Assembly (NCBI RefSeq): GCF_023634765.1
Contig: NZ_JAMLFX010000005.1
Location: forward strand, 387,948-451,947
Direction: 5' to 3'
Source: Pseudomonas sp. AKS31
GTDB taxonomy: Bacteria; Pseudomonadota; Gammaproteobacteria; Pseudomonadales; Pseudomonadaceae
DNA length: 64,000 bases
The first letter of the stretch is position 1. Each line of letters begins with the position of its first letter. Under the pieces are notes generated by a model, which ran no database searches, was not told the DNA's origin, and worked only from the letters and a program-made list of their open reading frames with translations. Positions 16,608-25,221 of this stretch are shown here, one piece after another. Both the position numbers and the translations under genes were made by a program.

Positions 16608-17650
16608 GCGTGTTCCTCCAGCAGGCGCCAGCGCAGTTTTTCACCGGCGCGCAGCGGGATAACGGTCAGCTCGCCAAACGGCAGGCTGGTCGGGGCAGTC
16701 CATTCTTCACGAACCAGGGTGATGCGATCGGTGTTCGCCGGCAGGCCGTAGAAGCGCGGGCCATTTAGGCTGGCGAAGGCTTCGAGTTTGTCCAGCGCGT
16801 TACGCTGTTCGAAGGCTTCGGCATACAACTCGATGGCGGCGTATGCGGTGTAGCAGCCGGCACAGCCGCAAGCGGCTTCCTTGGCGTGCTGGGCATGCGG
16901 CGCCGAGTCGGTGCCGAGGAAGAACTTCGCGCTGCCACTGGTGGCCGCGTCGAGCAGGGCTTCCTGGTGCGTATTGCGTTTGAGGATCGGCAGGCAATAG
17001 AAGTGCGGCCGAATCCCGCCCACCAGCATGTGGTTGCGGTTGTAGAGCAGGTGATGCGCGGTGATCGTTGCACCAACGTTGGCCGAAGCCTCGTTGACGA
17101 ACTGCACGGCGTCGCCGGTGGTGATGTGTTCGAACACCACTTTCAGCGTCGGGAAACGCTCGACCACACGGCGCATGTGCTCATCGATGAAGATCTTTTC
17201 GCGATCGAACACATCGACGTCGCCACGGGTGACTTCACCGTGGATCAGCAGCGGCATGCCGACTTCGGCCATGGCTTCCAGCGCCGGGAAGATCTTGTCG
17301 ATGCTGGTCACACCGGAATCGGAGTTGGTGGTCGCGCCGGCCGGGTACAGCTTGGCTGCGTGCACGAAACCGCTGGCCTTGGCTTCACGAATTTCTTCGG
17401 GCTGGGTGCGGTCGGTGAGGTACAGCACCATCAGCGGCTCGAAGCGACTGCCGGCCGGGCGGGCAGCGAGAATCCGCTGGCGATAGCCGTCGGCTTCAGC
17501 GGCGTTGCGCACCGGCGGTACCAGGTTGGGCATGATGATGGCGCGGCCAAAAGTGCGCGCTACATCGGCAACGGTATTGGTCAACACGGCACCATCGCGA
17601 AGATGAATGTGCCAGTCGTCGGGACGCAGCAGGGTCAGGCGGTCGGACAT
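16604..17650 (-). CDS. pyrC: Dihydroorotase, class II
   Basis: A 348-residue zinc amidohydrolase catalysing ring closure of N-carbamoyl-L-aspartate to dihydroorotate in pyrimidine synthesis. The first metal motif is DWHIHLRDG (residues about 12-20). The carboxylated lysine lies in the AAKLYPAGATTNSDSGV region, the second histidine site in VVFEHITTGDAV, and the metal aspartate in FLGTDSAPH. Length and motifs are of the E. coli PyrC type rather than the longer class I enzyme. It is co-transcribed with rnt and divergent from motY. Confidence 0.96.
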   Translation of the reverse strand: MSDRLTLLRPDDWHIHLRDGAVLTNTVADVARTFGRAIIMPNLVPPVRNAAEADGYRQRILAARPAGSRFEPLMVLYLTDRTQPEEIREAKASGFVHAAKLYPAGATTNSDSGVTSIDKIFPALEAMAEVGMPLLIHGEVTRGDVDVFDREKIFIDEHMRRVVERFPTLKVVFEHITTGDAVQFVNEASANVGATITAHHLLYNRNHMLVGGIRPHFYCLPILKRNTHQEALLDAATSGSAKFFLGTDSAPHAQHAKEAACGCAGCYTAYAAIELYAEAFEQRNALDKLEAFASLNGPRFYGLPANTDRITLVREEWTAPTSLPFGELTVIPLRAGEKLRWRLLEEHA

Positions 17651-17810
17651 GAGGGGATTCCAGGCGGGTCAAACTGAGGCGAATGCTACCGGAAAAGACT
17701 CTTGCAGGCACTCGCTATCAAGTTTTACGGGAACCTTCCGATATCCCGTAGGTATGCCGTAAACATAGTGTGAATCGGTCTTTGTGTTTCAGAAGCCAAT
17801 GGAGCCTCCC

Positions 17811-18719
17811 GTGCGCCAGCGTTATTTAGCCTTGCTCAGTGTGTTTGCCAGCCTTCCGGCGATGGCGCTCACGTACCAGACCCGTCTGGAGAACATTGAG
17901 TGGACGGTCGCCGGCGACAAGTTCGAATGTCGTCTGACCCAGCCGATCACTGATTTCGGCTCGGGCGAGTTCGTGCGCAAGGCGGGCGAGCAGGCGATAT
18001 TCCGTCTGAACGCCTACAACGCCATGCTCGGCGGCGGTTCAGCGACGTTGCTGGCGGCGGCTGCGCCTTGGCAGCCGGGCCGTGGTGATATCAACCTGGG
18101 GTCTGTAAGACTCGGCAGCGGTAACGTCTTGTTCAACAGTTCGCAGTCTCAGGCCGGTGGTCTGATCAGTGGTCTGCTGGACGGTCGCAGCCCGGTGGTG
18201 CGCCGCGCGTCTGGCGATGGCCGTGTCTCGGAAGTGCGCCTGTTGCCGGTCAAGTTCAGCAAAGCGTTCAACGATTACCAGACGTGTGTGGCGAAACTGC
18301 TGCCGCAGAATTTCGATCAGATCAAGCAGTCGCAGATCGGCTTTCCCGGCGAGGGCGTTGACCTGGACGCCGCTGCCAAGGCCAAGCTGCAAGTGATGCT
18401 CGAATACATGAAGGCCGATCCGACGGTCAATCACATCGAACTCGACGGCCATTCCGACAACAGCGGCAATCGCCTGACCAACCGTGAACTGTCGCGCCGC
18501 AGGGCGCTGGCGGTGGTCGATTTCTTCAAGGCCAACGGTATTCAGGAATCGCAGATCACCGTGCGTTTCCATGGCGAGCAATATCCGATCGTGCCGAACA
18601 CCAATGCGGCCAATCGGGCGAAGAACCGTCGGGTCAATGTCAAACTGGCGCGCGTGGCGCCAGCCACGGCTCCGGCACCACAAGCGAGCACGCCAGCCAG
18701 CACCGCGGCGACTTCCTGA
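17811..18719 (+). CDS. motY: Flagellar T-ring protein MotY, OmpA-like C terminus
   Basis: A 302-residue secreted protein needed for stator function in Pseudomonas and Vibrio. A signal peptide (residues 1-18, ending LPAMALTY) is followed by the MotY N-terminal domain beginning YQTRLENIEWTV. A C-terminal OmpA peptidoglycan-binding domain carries HIELDGHSDNSGNRLTNREL (about 210-230) and a proline/alanine tail. I prefer the GTG at 17811 because GGAG lies 6 bases upstream; an ATG at 17799 would add four residues. It sits between pyrC and argG, as in P. aeruginosa, apart from other flagellar genes. Confidence 0.9.
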   Translation: MRQRYLALLSVFASLPAMALTYQTRLENIEWTVAGDKFECRLTQPITDFGSGEFVRKAGEQAIFRLNAYNAMLGGGSATLLAAAAPWQPGRGDINLGSVRLGSGNVLFNSSQSQAGGLISGLLDGRSPVVRRASGDGRVSEVRLLPVKFSKAFNDYQTCVAKLLPQNFDQIKQSQIGFPGEGVDLDAAAKAKLQVMLEYMKADPTVNHIELDGHSDNSGNRLTNRELSRRRALAVVDFFKANGIQESQITVRFHGEQYPIVPNTNAANRAKNRRVNVKLARVAPATAPAPQASTPASTAATS

Positions 18720-18752
18720 CCCGCGGGTCATCGTCGCGCTCTCGACAGATTC

Positions 18753-18794
18753 TGTCGCTTTGTCGTCTTAAGCTGTCGCGCCTCTGTAAATTAT
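18753..18794 (+). promoter_or_regulatory. Tandem ArgR-type operator upstream of argG
   Basis: Two TGTCGC cores (18753-18758 and 18774-18779) are spaced exactly 21 bp apart, the period of the Pseudomonas ArgR direct-repeat site TGTCGCN8AAN5. The second copy also has the AA at the right place; the first has CT instead. It ends 54 bp before the argG start. Confidence 0.65.
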
Positions 18795-18848
18795 CGCGTT
18801 TGAGCGGTAGACTCCTCGGCTTTCCGTAGAACCCCGTGGAGTGATGGC

Positions 18849-20066
18849 ATGGCGGACGTAAACAAGGTCGTTCTGGCGTATTCCGGCGGCCTGGACACTT
18901 CGGTGATCCTCAAGTGGCTGCAGGATACTTATAACTGTGAAGTGGTGACCTTCACCGCTGATCTCGGTCAAGGCGAAGAGGTCGAGCCGGCCCGCGCCAA
19001 GGCTCAGGCCATGGGCGTCAAAGAAATCTACATCGACGACCTGCGCGAAGAATTCGTGCGTGATTTCGTGTTCCCGATGTTCCGCGCCAACACCGTTTAC
19101 GAAGGCGAGTACCTGCTGGGTACTTCCATCGCGCGCCCGCTGATCGCCAAACGTCTGATCGAAATCGCCAACGAAACCGGCGCTGACGCCATTTCCCATG
19201 GCGCCACCGGTAAGGGTAACGACCAGGTGCGTTTCGAACTGGGTGCCTACGCGCTCAAGCCAGGCGTGAAAGTGATTGCTCCTTGGCGTGAGTGGGATCT
19301 GCTGTCCCGCGAGAAACTGATGGACTACGCCGAGAAGCATGCGATCCCGATCGAGCGTCACGGTAAAAAGAAGTCCCCGTACTCGATGGACGCCAACCTG
19401 CTGCACATCTCCTATGAAGGCGGCGTGCTGGAAGACACCTGGACCGAGCACGAAGAAGACATGTGGCGCTGGACCGTCTCCCCGGAGAAGGCTCCCGACA
19501 CCCCGCAGTACCTGGAACTGACCTACCGTAACGGCGATATCGTTGCGCTGGACGGCGTCGAGATGACCCCGGCCACCGTATTGGCGACGCTGAACAAGAT
19601 CGGTGGTGCTCACGGTATCGGACGTCTCGACATCGTCGAAAACCGTTACGTCGGCATGAAGTCCCGTGGCTGCTACGAAACCCCGGGCGGCACCATCATG
19701 CTGCGCGCTCACCGCGCCATCGAATCGATCACTCTGGACCGCGAAGTCGCTCACCTCAAAGACGAGCTGATGCCGAAATACGCCAGCCTGATCTACACCG
19801 GTTACTGGTGGAGCCCTGAGCGTCTGATGCTGCAACAGATGATCGACGCTTCGCAGGTCAACGTGAACGGCGTTGTGCGCCTGAAACTGTACAAGGGCAA
19901 CGTGATCGTCACCGGCCGCAAGTCCGACGATTCGCTGTTCGACGCCAACATCGCGACCTTCGAAGAAGACGGCGGTGCTTACAACCAGGCTGACGCGGCG
20001 GGCTTCATCAAGCTCAACGCGCTGCGCATGCGTATTGCTGCCAACAAGGGCCGCAAGTTGTTCTAA
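18849..20066 (+). CDS. argG: Argininosuccinate synthase
   Basis: A 405-residue enzyme joining citrulline and aspartate with ATP hydrolysis to AMP, the step after ArgF. The N-terminal ATP pyrophosphatase P-loop AYSGGLDTSVILKW (residues about 10-23), the citrulline-binding ISHGATGKGNDQVRFE and the C-terminal tetramerisation helix are present. Length matches P. aeruginosa ArgG. It follows motY by 129 bp, which hold a tandem ArgR operator. A strong terminator follows, so it is a single-gene unit. Confidence 0.97.
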   Translation: MADVNKVVLAYSGGLDTSVILKWLQDTYNCEVVTFTADLGQGEEVEPARAKAQAMGVKEIYIDDLREEFVRDFVFPMFRANTVYEGEYLLGTSIARPLIAKRLIEIANETGADAISHGATGKGNDQVRFELGAYALKPGVKVIAPWREWDLLSREKLMDYAEKHAIPIERHGKKKSPYSMDANLLHISYEGGVLEDTWTEHEEDMWRWTVSPEKAPDTPQYLELTYRNGDIVALDGVEMTPATVLATLNKIGGAHGIGRLDIVENRYVGMKSRGCYETPGGTIMLRAHRAIESITLDREVAHLKDELMPKYASLIYTGYWWSPERLMLQQMIDASQVNVNGVVRLKLYKGNVIVTGRKSDDSLFDANIATFEEDGGAYNQADAAGFIKLNALRMRIAANKGRKLF

Positions 20067-20089
20067 GCGTCCCTGTCTGACGCGTAATG

Positions 20090-20130
20090 AAAAGGGCGGC
20101 CTTGTCTATCGAGACAAGGTCGCCCTTTTT
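20090..20130 (+). terminator. Terminator after argG
   Basis: A 17-bp stem (AAAGGGCGGCCTTGTCT with one mismatch) with an ATCG loop and a T run. Confidence 0.92.
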
Positions 20131-20194
20131 GCATGATTCTTTGTCTGCGTCTGATTGAAGCCTGGTCCTGGCACCTGTGGCTACGACTCATCTT

Positions 20195-20941
20195 TCATGC
20201 CCGTCCCAGCAGCGTTACCGCCTGTGCGCAAAGGTTATAAACAATACAAAGCGTTTTGCCTGAGCCTTTCCTGACGTGTCTGATCTTCAGCAATGAATGC
20301 TGCGTCAGTAAAACGTCCGATACATGATTGGAAAGAAACACCACCACCCGGGGAGTTTTCCGATCCAGGTTCCGGATGTTTTCCAGAATCGTGGCTAACT
20401 CTCTCGATGCATCGACATCCCGAACGTCGATGAGGTGCAGGTCACTTACCCACGCGGGCAACTGAATGTTGTGCTGAATAATCAGGTTCGATTTTGAGTT
20501 GATAGCCGAGGGCGGGTCAGGCGCGTTGTGGACTTTGCACGCGTCTTTGCATTCGGCAGTACCTGATTCGCTGGGCACGATACAACTTGATAGTCCAAAT
20601 GTGCCCTGCGTCGCTGGCTCTGGGGACGGGGTATTTCGTTTGTTTTCGCGATCGTTGTTGTCGATTACTTTAAGAAAGTTTTTGTCCTTGCCGAAATCCG
20701 AGGGTGAGTAGAGGGAGCGATAGTTAAAGTTTAAAGTTATAAAGAAGAGAAACAGCAAGTAAAATGGAAAGCTGATTAGAAACCATACGTAGATCTCTCT
20801 GTCTTTGTTGTCGAGGAAAGGCAGGGAAATGGCGGCTGATGTTTCCGAGATGGCTGCGAATATGGCAATGACTGTCATCGGGTTAGTGATTTTGTTTTTT
20901 ATTTTCAGCATGTTTGTGCTCTTTTTTCTGATCTTTCTCAT
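20195..20941 (-). CDS. Orphan two-helix membrane protein with soluble C-terminal domain
   Basis: 248 residues, not recognised by function. The N terminus is basic, then two membrane helices (about 20-42 and 50-72) joined by a short loop LDNKDREIY, ending in NFNYRSLYSPSDFGKD. I recall a similar two-helix module (NPMT...IAIF...YAPSDF) heading otherwise unrelated bacterial proteins. A low-complexity linker (about 90-140) leads to a predicted alpha/beta domain (155-248) with a DVRDVDASRELATILENI helix and strand VVVFLSNHVSD. Codons are AT-rich in the first half, unlike its neighbours, suggesting transfer. The start could also be at 20911. It faces the argG terminator. Confidence 0.7.
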   Translation of the reverse strand: MRKIRKKSTNMLKIKNKITNPMTVIAIFAAISETSAAISLPFLDNKDREIYVWFLISFPFYLLFLFFITLNFNYRSLYSPSDFGKDKNFLKVIDNNDRENKRNTPSPEPATQGTFGLSSCIVPSESGTAECKDACKVHNAPDPPSAINSKSNLIIQHNIQLPAWVSDLHLIDVRDVDASRELATILENIRNLDRKTPRVVVFLSNHVSDVLLTQHSLLKIRHVRKGSGKTLCIVYNLCAQAVTLLGRA

Positions 20942-21423
20942 GGTTGATAAGTTTATGTTGATTTAAGTTGTTTGGTAGTTGGGTTGTGCCTGTTTATGTT
21001 TATAGCAAAAGTATTAGGTCGGGTATAAATATCTTGTTTCAAGTGTTTATATTTTGCTCGGTGTCATAGGATGTGTGCGTGAGCTGTTGCCGTGTATTTC
21101 CATTTCGATAATCAATGTCTTCTGCGGGGCGCAGATTCAAAGGTGTCAGGTGCGCTCTGCGTGGATCGTCTGATGGGCGAGTCACGATTCATGCGTCGTC
21201 AGTCGTAGTCTGTAACAAGTTAAAAGTGAAATATTTTTGCGAGATGAGGAAGGAGTAACGTCGGATGTTTAGTGCGGGTAGAGGCTTTTTGTAGGATTAA
21301 TCCGCAATGACTGTAGGGTATGTCTCTCGATGCAAGTGCGTGTAAACCCTGATATGCCATAGAGCAAGTGACTGGGCTATTGTGCGTGTTCTAAAAATTC
21401 GAACAGCGAAACTGGACTTGCCC
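20942..21423. other. AT-rich 482-bp spacer before the response regulator
   Basis: The composition is clearly lower in GC than the flanking genes. It should contain promoters for the divergent genes at 20941 and 21424. I saw no RNA gene, terminator or conserved operator. A small RNA cannot be excluded. Confidence 0.4.
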
Positions 21424-22050
21424 ATGAATAAAGTGCTGATCGTGGATGATCACCCTGTCATTCGTCTTGCGGTACGTATGCTGATGGAACGTCATGGCTA
21501 CGAAGTCATCGCAGAAACTGATAATGGTGTGGATGCGTTACAACTTGCGCGCGAACAAATGCCGGATATTGTCATTCTGGATATTGGAATACCGAAACTC
21601 GATGGGTTGGAAGTTATTGCGCGCCTGACTTCAACGGCCATGCCTATTAAAGTGCTGGTGTTGACCTCTCAAGCGCCTGGACATTTTTCAATGCGCTGCA
21701 TGCAGTCGGGGGCGGCGGGTTATGTCTGTAAACAACAGGACCTGACCGAACTGCTCAGTGCAATCAAAGCGGTATTGTCCGGCTACAGTTATTTTCCCAA
21801 TCAGGCGTTGCACACCGTGCGCACCAGTTTGGGTAATGCCAGTGAAGCCGACATGGTCGATCGTCTGTCCGGTCGGGAAATGATGGTGTTGCAGCAGTTG
21901 GCGCGGGGCAAGACCAACAAGGAAATCGCCGATGGCATGTTTCTGAGCAACAAAACCGTCAGCACCTACAAGACACGCCTTTTGTTGAAACTCAATGCAC
22001 GCTCTCTGGTTGATCTGATCGAGTTGGCGCAGCGTAATGGTCTGGTTTGA
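21424..22050 (+). CDS. LuxR/FixJ-type response regulator (BvgA/RocA-like)
   Basis: A 208-residue response regulator. The receiver domain (1-120) has the acidic pair D8/D9, phospho-acceptor D53 (VILDIGIPKLDG), T/S at VLVLTSQAP and lysine in YVCKQQD. The C-terminal LuxR helix-turn-helix (about 145-208: LSGREMMVLQQLARGKTNKE, then FLSNKTVSTYKTRLL) binds DNA. It resembles the BvgA/EvgA group that pairs with hybrid unorthodox kinases; no kinase is adjacent, so it is an orphan here. ATG 21424 gives the conserved MNKVLIVDDH start. Confidence 0.9.
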   Translation: MNKVLIVDDHPVIRLAVRMLMERHGYEVIAETDNGVDALQLAREQMPDIVILDIGIPKLDGLEVIARLTSTAMPIKVLVLTSQAPGHFSMRCMQSGAAGYVCKQQDLTELLSAIKAVLSGYSYFPNQALHTVRTSLGNASEADMVDRLSGREMMVLQQLARGKTNKEIADGMFLSNKTVSTYKTRLLLKLNARSLVDLIELAQRNGLV

Positions 22051-22108
22051 ATATATTGATAGCTGACAGCGTCATGGGCCGGTCGAACTCAGCTAGCCGC
22101 AGAAAGTG

Positions 22109-22133
22109 AAAAGCCTCCATTTCGGGAGGCTTT
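22109..22133. terminator. Small terminator hairpin after the response regulator
   Basis: AAAGCCTCC-ATTT-GGGAGGCTTT stem, between the convergent response-regulator and PA3496-like genes; weak T run. Confidence 0.6.
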
Positions 22134-22139
22134 CAGATA

Positions 22140-22316
22140 TCAGTCATCAAAATCGTAATCGGCCAATTGCTTTTGCAGTCGGCGCTCCTCAAGCAGGTTA
22201 TCGATGGTACGGCGCTTGCTGAGATTGGTCTTGGCGACTTCGATCACAGGTTCGGCGTCATCAGTTTCCGCAGCGATATCGTCATCTACATCCAGTGGCT
22301 CTTTGTCGCTACTCAT
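22140..22316 (-). CDS. PA3496-like small acidic protein
   Basis: A 58-residue protein. It begins MSSDKEPLDVDDDIAAE, is rich in Asp/Glu in the first half, then basic-helical (NLSKRRTIDNLLEERRLQKQ) and ends LADYDFDD. It matches my recollection of the small PA3496-type genes described as putative envelope-integrity proteins, found next to nth and the rnf operon in Pseudomonas. Function not established. ATG 22316 follows the purine-rich TTAGCCGGGAGTTAGCTG. It lies 106 bp downstream of nth and may be the last gene of that unit. Confidence 0.82.
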   Translation of the reverse strand: MSSDKEPLDVDDDIAAETDDAEPVIEVAKTNLSKRRTIDNLLEERRLQKQLADYDFDD

Positions 22317-22422
22317 CAGCTAACTCCCGGCTAAGAATGCCTTTGGCGCCCCTTATATCGACATTCCTGCGGCGGGTAAAAAAGATTTTTTCAATCGACG
22401 TATCAATTATTCCAATAGCGGG

Positions 22423-23061
22423 TCAATCGTCCGATGTTTTGTCTTTGTACTCGCACAAGTCTTCGATCCGGCAGCTGCCGCAGCGTGGCTTGCGGGCCAG
22501 ACACACGTAGCGGCCGTGAAGAATCAGCCAGTGATGAGAGTCGAGCAGGAATTCTTTGGGTACAAACTTCATCAGCTTCTTTTCCACTTCGACCACATTT
22601 TTGCCCGGTGCAATGCCGGTGCGGTTGCTGACCCGAAAGATATGAGTGTCGACGGCCATGGTCAGTTGGCGAAAAGCCGTGTTGAGCACGACGTTGGCGG
22701 TCTTGCGCCCGACTCCCGGCAAGGCTTCGAGCTCCTCGCGGGTTTGCGGGACTTCGCTGCCATGGCGTTCGACCAGCAAGCGGCAGGTCTCGATGACGTT
22801 CTTGGCCTTGCTGTTATAGAGGCCGATCGTCTTGATGTATTCGGATAGACCTTCGACACCCAGTGCATGGATCGCCGCTGGCGTGTTGGCAACCGGGAAC
22901 AGCTTGGCCGTGGCCTTGTTCACGCCAACGTCCGTCGACTGCGCCGAAAGAATCACCGCGATCAACAATTCAAACGGCGAGGAGTAGGCCAGTTCGGTCT
23001 TCGGCTCCGGGTTGTCTTCGTGCAGGCGGCGGAAAATCTCCAGACGTTTTGCAGCATTCAT
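22423..23061 (-). CDS. nth: Endonuclease III
   Basis: A 212-residue DNA glycosylase/AP lyase that removes oxidised pyrimidines. The helix-hairpin-helix LEALPGVGRKTANVVL carries the catalytic lysine in GRK, the catalytic aspartate is in VDTHIFRVSNR, and the C-terminal [4Fe-4S] loop has spacing C-x6-C-x2-C-x5-C (CLARKPRCGSCRIEDLC). Length equals E. coli Nth (211). It overlaps the last rnf gene by 4 bp and belongs to the rnf operon, as in E. coli and P. aeruginosa. Confidence 0.97.
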   Translation of the reverse strand: MNAAKRLEIFRRLHEDNPEPKTELAYSSPFELLIAVILSAQSTDVGVNKATAKLFPVANTPAAIHALGVEGLSEYIKTIGLYNSKAKNVIETCRLLVERHGSEVPQTREELEALPGVGRKTANVVLNTAFRQLTMAVDTHIFRVSNRTGIAPGKNVVEVEKKLMKFVPKEFLLDSHHWLILHGRYVCLARKPRCGSCRIEDLCEYKDKTSDD

Positions 23062-23639
23062 GGGCGATGCGTTTCCTTGGATATCGAGTTCGGGCGAATC
23101 ATCGCCTGACGCGCCGCCAACAGCAGCGCCAACAAAATAAAAGCACCGGGGATCAACGTGATCAGGTGCAGCCCTTCGCTAAATACAACAAAACCTGACC
23201 AGTGTTCGAACAGTCCCCGGCCGAGAGTCCCGTGGCCGATGAGTTCGCGCAGCCCGGCGAGCCCCAGCATGAGTCCGCCGAGCATGCCGCAGCGTTTGAA
23301 GCGCTCGGCCCGCGACTGGCGCCAGAAACCATTGTGCTCCAGCATCACGCATTGCAAGGCGATCAGGGTGGTATAGAGGCCGAAGGTCTGCTGCCAGGAC
23401 AGAAACCAGCGTTGCGTGAAAAGGTCTGCACAACCGCTGAAGGTCGCAGCGAGCAACACGCTGGCGAGCAATACGCTGTTTTCTGTGAGTCGTGGCCGCA
23501 AAACAGACATGCACAAACCATAAACACCGACGACAGTGGCGAACATCAATAGTGTCCCCAGTGCACCTGCCAATGAGTCAGTGGTGCCAAGCAGCAGGGT
23601 CAGCATCAACGTGTTCGAGAGGGCTGCCGTTCGGTTCAT
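23058..23639 (-). CDS. rnfE: Rnf complex subunit E, divergent
   Basis: A 193-residue polytopic membrane protein, shorter than usual RnfE (about 230). Landmarks align with canonical RnfE: the helix ending LLLGTTDSLAG aligns to LLGLCPLLAV, the TLIALQCVMLEHNGF segment to the LIVTNCIVVGRAEAF segment, GLRELIGHGTLGRG, and IPGAFILLALLLA. The first cluster cysteine is replaced (T20); the second, C97, is kept. It should pair with RnfA in the inner membrane. Start and stop codons overlap rnfG and nth by 4 bp. Confidence 0.85.
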   Translation of the reverse strand: MNRTAALSNTLMLTLLLGTTDSLAGALGTLLMFATVVGVYGLCMSVLRPRLTENSVLLASVLLAATFSGCADLFTQRWFLSWQQTFGLYTTLIALQCVMLEHNGFWRQSRAERFKRCGMLGGLMLGLAGLRELIGHGTLGRGLFEHWSGFVVFSEGLHLITLIPGAFILLALLLAARQAMIRPNSISKETHRP

Positions 23640-24241
23640 GACCCGCTCCCCAGCAGTGCCGCGCGATGTTCATCAAAGTAGCGCAGGGCATCATGGATCG
23701 CGCTGATGGCTGCGCGCGAGGTGATGGTCGCACCGGCTATCTGATCGAATTGTCCCTGATCCTTTTTCAACGCCCAACCGGCATCTGTCGGCTCATTGCT
23801 CGATGTGCCGATAAACGATTGCAGCCAGGCATTCGGCCAGTCCCCCAGATGCCCGCCGAGTGCTGGTGTTTCGCTTTGTTTGAGGGTTTTGACCCCCAAC
23901 AATTTGCCGTTGGCATCAATAGCGATCAACAGTTCGATGGCGCCCGCATAACCCTGGGTCTGACTGCGCAGCAGGATCGCTACGGTCTGGCCGCGGTTGG
24001 TCGCGCGATAGCCGCTCGTCAAGGTGCTATGGGCTAAGGTCATCTCTGCAAGGGCCAGGGGCTGCTCGAGCGGTTGATTGTCGTAAGCATCGAGCGGGAG
24101 CAGGTCGAGCAGCTTGCGGCTTTCGATAATGCGCTGCTCGTTGGCAATTTGCGCGGCAGTACTGCGGTATACAGCATAGGTCGCAGCAACACCGATGATC
24201 GCCAACAGCAGCACAATAAACGCGCTGGCCGTGCGATTCAT
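23636..24241 (-). CDS. rnfG: Rnf complex subunit G, flavoprotein
   Basis: 201 residues. One N-terminal membrane helix (residues about 5-27) anchors a periplasmic FMN-binding domain. The flavinylation motif is present as DQIAGATITSRA (canonical D-x-x-S/T-G-A-T, with Ala in place of Ser/Thr but G-A-T intact), so covalent FMN attachment by ApbE is plausible. The segment VKTLKQSETPALGG is the usual RnfG core. ATG 24241 (MNRTASAFIVLLL) overlaps the rnfD stop by 4 bp. Confidence 0.9.
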   Translation of the reverse strand: MNRTASAFIVLLLAIIGVAATYAVYRSTAAQIANEQRIIESRKLLDLLPLDAYDNQPLEQPLALAEMTLAHSTLTSGYRATNRGQTVAILLRSQTQGYAGAIELLIAIDANGKLLGVKTLKQSETPALGGHLGDWPNAWLQSFIGTSSNEPTDAGWALKKDQGQFDQIAGATITSRAAISAIHDALRYFDEHRAALLGSGS

Positions 24242-25221
24242 GCGCTCACCTCTGACTGACGGGCCGCGGCAAATCGCTCCAGCGCCGGCACGCAAAGATT
24301 CGTCAGCAGCACCGCGAACGCCACGCCATCCGGGTATCCGCCCCAGGTTCGAATCACGTAAGTCAGTAGCCCGACGCCGACTCCGAACAGCAGACGGGCA
24401 AGCGCGCTTTTAGCGCCAGAGACCGGTTCAGTGATGATAAAGAACGCCCCCAGCATCGTCGCGCCACTGAGCAGTTGGAACAGCGGTGACCCATGCGAGT
24501 CCGACCCTGAGCCGTTCCAGCACAGCAGGCTGATGACAAACAGGCTGGCGAGCATGCCCACTGGCGCATGCCAGCTGAAGACCCGGCGCTGCAGCAAAAA
24601 CACTCCGCCGGCGAGGAATGCCAGATTCACCCATTCCACACCGTGTCCGCCAAAGCGACCGAAGGCCGGATTGCTCGCGAACAATTCGTCCATGGTCAGG
24701 CTTTTGTTGATGCGCAGGCTATCCAGCACCGTCGCCTGCGCCCAGGCATCCGGTGCCTGACCTGCGCCGAATACCTGTTGAAACGCTGCTGACAGATCCA
24801 GGCCGTGGGCCGGCCATTGAGTCATCGGTTGCGGGAACATCACCATGGCCAAGGCAAACCCGAGCATGGCCGGATTGAACGGGTTTTTGCCGACGCCGCC
24901 GTACACGTGCTTGCCGAACAGCAGACCCGAAGCAATGGCCGTTACCGTCAGCCACCAGGGGCAATAAGGTGGCAGGGCGGCAGCCAGCAATGTCGCGCTG
25001 ACCAGCGCACTGCCGTCGCTCAGCGCTGGCTGCGGGGGCTGTCGACGCAGACGCAGGACGGCTGCCTCGACCATCAGCGCGGTAACGATAGCCAGCAGCA
25101 GATTGATCAACACGCCCCAACCGTATAGCCAGAACAGTGCGAGCAGCCCCGGCAAAGCGGCCAGCAGCACCAGCTTCATTGCCTGTTGCAGGCGATTGTC
25201 CGGTGCCTCAAGGGGCAACAT
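24238..25221 (-). CDS. rnfD: Rnf complex subunit D, membrane protein
   Basis: 327 residues with about nine or ten membrane helices. RnfD signatures seen: DGSALVSATLLAAALPP, KHVYGGVGKNPFNPAMLGFA, and the late helix LSGATMLGAFFIITEPVSGA. The covalent-FMN site expected near residue 165 reads D158-A-W-A-Q-A-T164: Asp, Ala and Thr are kept but the S/T-G before them is not, so flavinylation is uncertain. I chose ATG 25221 (MLPLEAPDNRLQQAMK); it overlaps the end of rnfB by 14 bp, implying tight coupling. Confidence 0.9.
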   Translation of the reverse strand: MLPLEAPDNRLQQAMKLVLLAALPGLLALFWLYGWGVLINLLLAIVTALMVEAAVLRLRRQPPQPALSDGSALVSATLLAAALPPYCPWWLTVTAIASGLLFGKHVYGGVGKNPFNPAMLGFALAMVMFPQPMTQWPAHGLDLSAAFQQVFGAGQAPDAWAQATVLDSLRINKSLTMDELFASNPAFGRFGGHGVEWVNLAFLAGGVFLLQRRVFSWHAPVGMLASLFVISLLCWNGSGSDSHGSPLFQLLSGATMLGAFFIITEPVSGAKSALARLLFGVGVGLLTYVIRTWGGYPDGVAFAVLLTNLCVPALERFAAARQSEVSA

